Source: JAFNGF01 sp964567045
GTDB taxonomy: Bacteria; Planctomycetota; Phycisphaerae; Sedimentisphaerales; Anaerobacaceae
Direction: 5' to 3'
Assembly: GCA_964567045.1 (NCBI GenBank)
Contig: CAZMLE010000007.1
Location: forward strand, 1-64,000
DNA length: 64,000 nucleotides
The position numbers were made by a program, and so were the translations under genes. Positions within the stretch are counted from its first letter, which is position 1; each line of letters opens with the position of its first letter. The notes below the pieces were generated by a model. That model was not told the DNA's origin, did no database searches, and saw only the letters and a program-made list of their open reading frames with translations. This document shows, in pieces, positions 59,489 to 64,000 of this stretch.

Positions 59489-60847
59489 ATGAGAACTTTG
59501 GTTAATAAAGGCATCGTCATGTTCGCCATACTGGGGACCGTCTGTGGAGTTGCCGCTTGGCATCTTCGAGTCGGCGCTGGACAGACGGCCTCCTTTCGCA
59601 CGGCGAAGGTGACGCGCGGAAACCTGCTTGTCTCCAACAGCGCCACCGGCACCGTTGAACCTGAAGAGGTGATTGATGTGGGCGCACAGGTCCTTGGGCG
59701 AATCCTATCGTTTGGAAGGGATGCCAGCGGCACAATGGTTGATTACGGGTCGGTCGTCGAAGAAGGGACAGTCCTGGCCCACATCGATGACTCGCTGTAC
59801 TTGACGGAGGTAGCCCAGGCTGAAGCGCAGGTCCAGTCCGCCAAGGGTGGCCTGGAGCATGCGGAAGCGGAGCTGGAGCAAATGAAGGCCAAGCTCTACC
59901 AGGCCGGGCATGACTGGGAGCGAGCCCAGAAGCTTGGGCGCTCCGAGGCCCTGGCGCAGGTCAGTTATGACACCTACCAGTCGGCGTATGAGATGGCCAA
60001 GGCGAATGTTGCGATGGGTGAGGCGGCAATCTTGCAGGCCAGAGCCGCGATTGCTCAAGCCGAGGCCTCCCTGCGGCGGGCACAGCAGAATCTCGGTTAC
60101 TGCACGATCAAATCGCCGGTCAAGGGCGTGATCATCGACCGCCGGGTCAACATCGGGCAGACGGTGGTTGCCAGCCTGAATGCACCCAGCTTGTTCCTGC
60201 TGGCCAAGGACCTCACGCGCATGCAGGTGTGGGTGGCCGTCAACGAGGCCGACATTGGCAAGATTCATCCCGGCCAGCCCGTGACCTTCACCGTAGATGC
60301 TTTCCCGGACGAGACCTTCGAGGGCGAAGTCCGCAAGGTCCGGCTGAACGCCTCGATGACACAGAACGTAGTGACCTATACGGTGGAGATCACAACCGAC
60401 AACTCGGATGGGCGTCTTCTGCCATACCTGACCGCCAATATACAGTTCGAGCTGGATCACCGCACCGATGTGTTGCTGGTGCCGAACGCTGCGCTGAAGT
60501 GGAAGCCATCGCGCGGGCAAATCGCGCCGGAGTTTCGCGAGGCGTTCGATAACCGCTCACAGCCTCCATCAGGTGCTGCTGGTGATGTGGCGAACCGAGG
60601 CGTCGTCTGGGCTGTCCAAAGTCGTTACGTGCGGCCTGTCCCCCTCCGCGTGGGCTTGACGGACGACGTTATGACGGAGGTCGAGGGTGAAGGGTTGACT
60701 GAAGGGCTGGTGGTCGTTACGGCACTACAGACCGGGTCGCCAAGGCAGGCTGGCAGCGAGACCGAAACCGAGACCGAAACCACCAATCCGTTCGCCCCGA
60801 AGCTGCCGCCCGGGCCCGGTGGTGGACGGGGCGGCCCGCCGCGGTAG
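59489..60847 (+). CDS. MacA-like membrane fusion protein
   Basis: A 452-residue periplasmic adaptor (HlyD/MacA family). A signal anchor is followed by VTRGNLLVSNSATGTVEPEEVIDVGAQVLGRI, long coiled-coil helices (AQAEAQVQSAKGGLEHAEAELEQMKAKL) and NLGYCTIKSPVKGVIIDRRVNIGQTV as the lipoyl closing strand. The Gly/Pro-rich tail KLPPGPGGGRGG is unusual. It connects the inner-membrane transporter to an outer-membrane channel. AGGAG lies before the ATG. Confidence 0.9.
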   Translation: MRTLVNKGIVMFAILGTVCGVAAWHLRVGAGQTASFRTAKVTRGNLLVSNSATGTVEPEEVIDVGAQVLGRILSFGRDASGTMVDYGSVVEEGTVLAHIDDSLYLTEVAQAEAQVQSAKGGLEHAEAELEQMKAKLYQAGHDWERAQKLGRSEALAQVSYDTYQSAYEMAKANVAMGEAAILQARAAIAQAEASLRRAQQNLGYCTIKSPVKGVIIDRRVNIGQTVVASLNAPSLFLLAKDLTRMQVWVAVNEADIGKIHPGQPVTFTVDAFPDETFEGEVRKVRLNASMTQNVVTYTVEITTDNSDGRLLPYLTANIQFELDHRTDVLLVPNAALKWKPSRGQIAPEFREAFDNRSQPPSGAAGDVANRGVVWAVQSRYVRPVPLRVGLTDDVMTEVEGEGLTEGLVVVTALQTGSPRQAGSETETETETTNPFAPKLPPGPGGGRGGPPR

Positions 60848-60878
60848 CAGATATTCTTAGTCGAACGAGCACGCATAT

Positions 60879-61643
60879 ATGGAACTGATCCAACTTCACA
60901 ACATCTGCAAAACTTATTACAGAGGTGACATCGCTATCCCAGTGCTCAGAGATCTATCTCTGACGGTCGAGCGCGGTGAATTACTCGCCTTGATGGGTCC
61001 GTCCGGATCAGGAAAAACCACTTTGATGAACATACTGGGATGCCTTGATCGGGCGACGAGCGGCGAATATTGGCTCGAGGCACAGAAAGTGTCTGGGCTT
61101 TCGGCGGACGAACGCGCACTGATACGAAACCGTAAGATCGGCTTTGTATTCCAGACCTTTAACCTGCTACCGCGCACCAGCGCCCTGGAGAATGTGGCTA
61201 TGCCGCTGTCATACGCGCCCGAGCATCTTTCCAATCGTGAGGCTCGACGGCGAGCCGAGGAGATGCTTTGCCGGGTGGGGCTTCAGGAGCGGATGGACCA
61301 TGAGCCGTCACAACTCTCTGGCGGCGAGCAGCAGCGGGTAGCCATTGCCCGGGCCCTCATCAATCGACCAGAGCTTCTGTTTGCCGACGAGCCCACGGGC
61401 AACCTGGACTCTCACACGAGTGAGGAGGTCCTACGCGTGTTCCAACAGCTCAACCAGGAGGACCGCATCACGATTATCGTGGTCACCCACAATGCCAATG
61501 TAGCCCGGCACGCCAGACGGATTATCGGTATCTACGACGGTGTGATCGTCGATGGTGCTTTTGCGTATGCGTACGTGGTGAAACCAACGGAGACGCAGAC
61601 AGATTCACCGCCGCCTGCGGCGGAAGTAGGAAACGCACAATGA
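60879..61643 (+). CDS. MacB/LolD-type ABC transporter ATPase
   Basis: A 254-residue ATP-binding subunit. Walker A GPSGSGKTTLMN near residue 39, the Q-loop FQTFNLLPRTSALENV, signature LSGGEQQRVAIARAL and Walker B LLFADEPTGNLDS. It powers the FtsX-type permease next to it. The next gene overlaps its stop by four bases. Confidence 0.95.
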   Translation: MELIQLHNICKTYYRGDIAIPVLRDLSLTVERGELLALMGPSGSGKTTLMNILGCLDRATSGEYWLEAQKVSGLSADERALIRNRKIGFVFQTFNLLPRTSALENVAMPLSYAPEHLSNREARRRAEEMLCRVGLQERMDHEPSQLSGGEQQRVAIARALINRPELLFADEPTGNLDSHTSEEVLRVFQQLNQEDRITIIVVTHNANVARHARRIIGIYDGVIVDGAFAYAYVVKPTETQTDSPPPAAEVGNAQ

Positions 61644-62971
61644 AGGTTTATCATACACTCCGAACAGCAATGAAGGCCCTGCGACGCAATCCGATGCGCG
61701 CCGTGCTGACAACACTTGGTATCGTCATCGGCGTCGGGGCAGTGATCGCCATGATGGAGATCGGTGCCGGCTCCTCGTCAGCCATCCAGAAGGGTATCGC
61801 CAGCATGGGGGCCGACGTCCTGGTAGTCGTACCGGGCACGGCAGCCACCGCTGGTGTGAGCCAAGGGTCCAGGACCGTCATAACCTTGACGCCCAAGGAC
61901 TACGAGGCCATCCTCCGGGAGTGCCCGGCCGTTCGCAATGCCGCCCCGATCGTCGGCGCCAGAGCGCAGGTCATCTATGGCAATCGCAACTGGGTCCCTG
62001 ATAGGATCATCGGCACAACCGCTGCGTTCTTGGACGTGCAGGAATGGAGCCTGGATGAGGGTGGCCCCTTTAGCCAGCGCGACGTGCTCAGCGCTAACAA
62101 AGTCTGCCTGTTGGGGCGGACCATAGTCACTGAACTGTTTGATGATGAGTCACCCATTGGCAAGGAGGTTCGCGTCATGGATGTGTCGTTGCGGGTGGTG
62201 GGCGTGCTGAGCGCCAAAGGGGCCAACATGGTGGGCCAGGACCAGGATGACATCCTCCTGGCGCCGTGGACCACCATCAAGTACCGTTTAACCGGTTCCA
62301 GACTCGTTCGCACTAACCAAAGCGCCGCCAGCAATTCGGGTGGTTCCGTGAACACGTTGAGCAACCTCTACCCTGGCCAGACTGGCAATAGCCCGATGCT
62401 GGTCCGCTTCGCCACCATCGACGTGATCATGACTGCGGCCCGGAGCACTGACGAGATTTCGGCCGCCACTGAGCAGATAACCAACACGCTGCGCGAGCAA
62501 CATGGCATCCGTCCAGGCGATGCGAACGATTTTGACATCATCAATTTGACGGAGATAACCAAGACCCTCTCGTCCACAACCACTCTGATGACCAATCTGC
62601 TGTTGTGTGTGGCTACGATCTCACTGGTAGTCGGCGGGGTGGGGATCATGAACATCATGCTCGTCTCAGTCACCGAACGGACCCGCGAGATAGGGCTTCG
62701 CATGGCCGTCGGCGCTAGAACCCGTGATATCCTCTGGCAATTTTTGGTGGAAGCCGTGGTGCTTTGCCTGTGCGGTGGAGCTGCGGGCATCCTGCTGGGC
62801 CACGGCGGCTCGTACCTCGTACGGCTGCTGCTGCGTTGGCCGGTCGAGACTTCGCCGGCCGCCATTTTCACGGCGGTGCTGGTCTCGGCCAGCGTGGGAA
62901 TCATCTTTGGTTTCTACCCGGCCTGGAAGGCGTCACGCCTCGATCCGATTGAGGCCCTACGGTACGAGTGA
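61640..62971 (+). CDS. MacB-type ABC transporter permease
   Basis: A 443-residue permease with the MacB/FtsX layout: first helix (LTTLGIVIGVGAVIAMMEIG), a large periplasmic domain (about 60-310), and three C-terminal helices around ISLVVGGVGIMNIMLVSVTERTREIGLRMAVGAR and AVVLCLCGGAAGILLG. It pumps drugs, peptides or lipids through the adaptor; substrate unknown. ATPase and permease are separate genes here, not fused as in E. coli MacB. Confidence 0.94.
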   Translation: MKVYHTLRTAMKALRRNPMRAVLTTLGIVIGVGAVIAMMEIGAGSSSAIQKGIASMGADVLVVVPGTAATAGVSQGSRTVITLTPKDYEAILRECPAVRNAAPIVGARAQVIYGNRNWVPDRIIGTTAAFLDVQEWSLDEGGPFSQRDVLSANKVCLLGRTIVTELFDDESPIGKEVRVMDVSLRVVGVLSAKGANMVGQDQDDILLAPWTTIKYRLTGSRLVRTNQSAASNSGGSVNTLSNLYPGQTGNSPMLVRFATIDVIMTAARSTDEISAATEQITNTLREQHGIRPGDANDFDIINLTEITKTLSSTTTLMTNLLLCVATISLVVGGVGIMNIMLVSVTERTREIGLRMAVGARTRDILWQFLVEAVVLCLCGGAAGILLGHGGSYLVRLLLRWPVETSPAAIFTAVLVSASVGIIFGFYPAWKASRLDPIEALRYE

Positions 62972-63019
62972 CGGGTTGTACGCGGCTGCATTCGCGAGAT
63001 CGGACAAAGAGAATGGAAC

Positions 63020-64000
63020 ATGCACAAGACTGATCAAATCACTTTGTGCGGGTCACCTCGCGTGGTGTGTCTTGGACTAATGCTTTGCCTAATGGTAATG
63101 GCCGGGTGCGCGGTTGGCCCGGACTTCCAGCCGCCGCAGAGGCAGGTCCCGGACGAGTGGGCTGGGCCTGCCATGATGCGCACCACAGCGCCGGCCAAAT
63201 CGGCCGAGAGGGATCTTGCCAAATGGTGGACGGTCTTTGAAGATCCGACGTTGACCTCCCTTGTGGAAAGAACTGTTCAGTCCAATCTGGATATGAAGTT
63301 GGCCGAAGCCCGGATTCGCCAAGCTCGGGCAGCAAGGAGAGGTGCCCTATCGGGCATCGGTCCAACGGTGAATGCCACGGGCTCATTCCAGCGCAGTCAG
63401 TCACCAGGATCATCAGGCGGCAGCGCAGGACCGGGCGGCGACGAGGAGGGACCGACCACCAACCAGTACCAAGGCGGATTCGACGCAGGTTGGGAACTGG
63501 ACATCTTCGGTGGTGTGAGGCGCGGTGTGGAGGCGGCCGATGCCGACCTGCAGGCCACTGTGGAAATGTACCGCGACGTCTTGATTACACTGGCGGCCGA
63601 GGTGGCACGCAACTACATCGACCTGCGTGCCTTCCAGCAGCGAATAGCCATTGCCCGACAGAACCTCAAGGGCCAGCAGCATAGCGCCGAACTGACCCGC
63701 CAGAGGTTCCAGGCTGGATTCGTCAGTGGTTTAGATATGGCCAATGCGGACGCCCAAGTGGCGACCACGACTGCCCAGATACCGCTACTGGAGGCATCAG
63801 CCCGGCAGGCGATCTACAGTCTCAGTGTCCTGCTTGGGCGTGAGCCAGCGGCCCTGATGCAGGAATTGTCGACGCCGTCGGAGATTCCTGCCGGCCCACC
63901 GTCTGTTCCCGTGGGTGTCCCGTCCGAACTGCTGCGCCGACGCCCGGATATCCGCCGGGCCGAGGCGGAGATTCACGCTGCCACGGCGCGCGTTGGCGTA
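63020..64000 (+). CDS. NodT-type outer-membrane efflux lipoprotein (partial)
   Basis: The first 327 residues of an outer-membrane factor (TolC/OprM/NodT type); the gene runs off the window. A signal ends in the lipobox MAGC (VMAGCAVGPDFQPP is typical of the family), followed by WWTVFEDPTLTSLVERTVQSNLDMKLAEARIRQARA, GWELDIFGGVRRGVEAADADL and a second helical half ending in LLRRRPDIRRAEAEIH. It completes the tripartite pump with the preceding three genes. Confidence 0.93.
   Translation, partial: MHKTDQITLCGSPRVVCLGLMLCLMVMAGCAVGPDFQPPQRQVPDEWAGPAMMRTTAPAKSAERDLAKWWTVFEDPTLTSLVERTVQSNLDMKLAEARIRQARAARRGALSGIGPTVNATGSFQRSQSPGSSGGSAGPGGDEEGPTTNQYQGGFDAGWELDIFGGVRRGVEAADADLQATVEMYRDVLITLAAEVARNYIDLRAFQQRIAIARQNLKGQQHSAELTRQRFQAGFVSGLDMANADAQVATTTAQIPLLEASARQAIYSLSVLLGREPAALMQELSTPSEIPAGPPSVPVGVPSELLRRRPDIRRAEAEIHAATARVGV

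Overview
The window looks like chromosomal DNA of an uncultured planctomycete of the class Phycisphaerae (Sedimentisphaerales-like). Three things point there. Two exported proteins end in the IPAPGA/IPAPAA variant of a PEP-CTERM sorting tail. One secreted protein has a single dockerin-like DxNxDGxVNxxDFA module. Several intergenic stretches carry phrase-like interspersed repeats that I associate from memory with such genomes. Heptose/inner-core lipopolysaccharide genes show a Gram-negative envelope. No rRNA, tRNA, transposase or CRISPR array was recognised.

Layout. 0-3.3 kb: an RRM RNA-binding protein converges on a cold-shock protein across a strong hairpin; then a PIN-domain toxin gene with an in-frame amber codon and a small overlapping partner gene, a GC-rich hairpin patch, a small lipoprotein and an HNH-AP2 endonuclease. 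3.5-8.0 kb: a compact five-gene cassette (NUDIX, HIT, dCTP-deaminase-like, phosphotransferase, ThiL-like kinase), the best candidate here for an undescribed system. 8.3-15.2 kb: a DUF4139 protein, a FlgI-domain/HEAT lipoprotein and smc. 15.5-25.4 kb: a C-type-lectin PEP-CTERM protein, a methyltransferase, an inactive/active M16 peptidase pair, an ankyrin lipoprotein and a large glycosidase-like protein. 25.6-34.0 kb: isocitrate/isopropylmalate-type dehydrogenase, then lpxK, heptose synthesis and transfer, core kinase, glycosyltransferase and plsY. 34.4-40.9 kb: a 1341-residue beta-helix protein, a PEP-CTERM protein and a Tat-exported aldo/keto reductase-like protein.

41.6-46.3 kb holds a response regulator and two NarL-type histidine kinases with near-duplicate kinase cores. 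46.5-55.8 kb is a minus-strand block of rpmB, gatC, gatA and gatB. It is interrupted by a kinase-PEGA-FGE-hydrolase fusion, an esterase, and an AT-rich two-gene island (GxxExxY protein plus an unknown protein) bracketed by CACGAAT repeats. 56.1-57.8 kb has a tandem pair of exported proteins, the second broken head-on against a truncated minus-strand gene. 58.0-64.0 kb is an ECF sigma factor, a probable anti-sigma protein, a Spy-like protein and a MacAB/outer-membrane-factor efflux operon that runs off the window. Two matching non-sigma70 promoter motifs precede the sigma gene and the efflux operon.

All functional calls come from reading the sequence and from memory of families; no searches were run.
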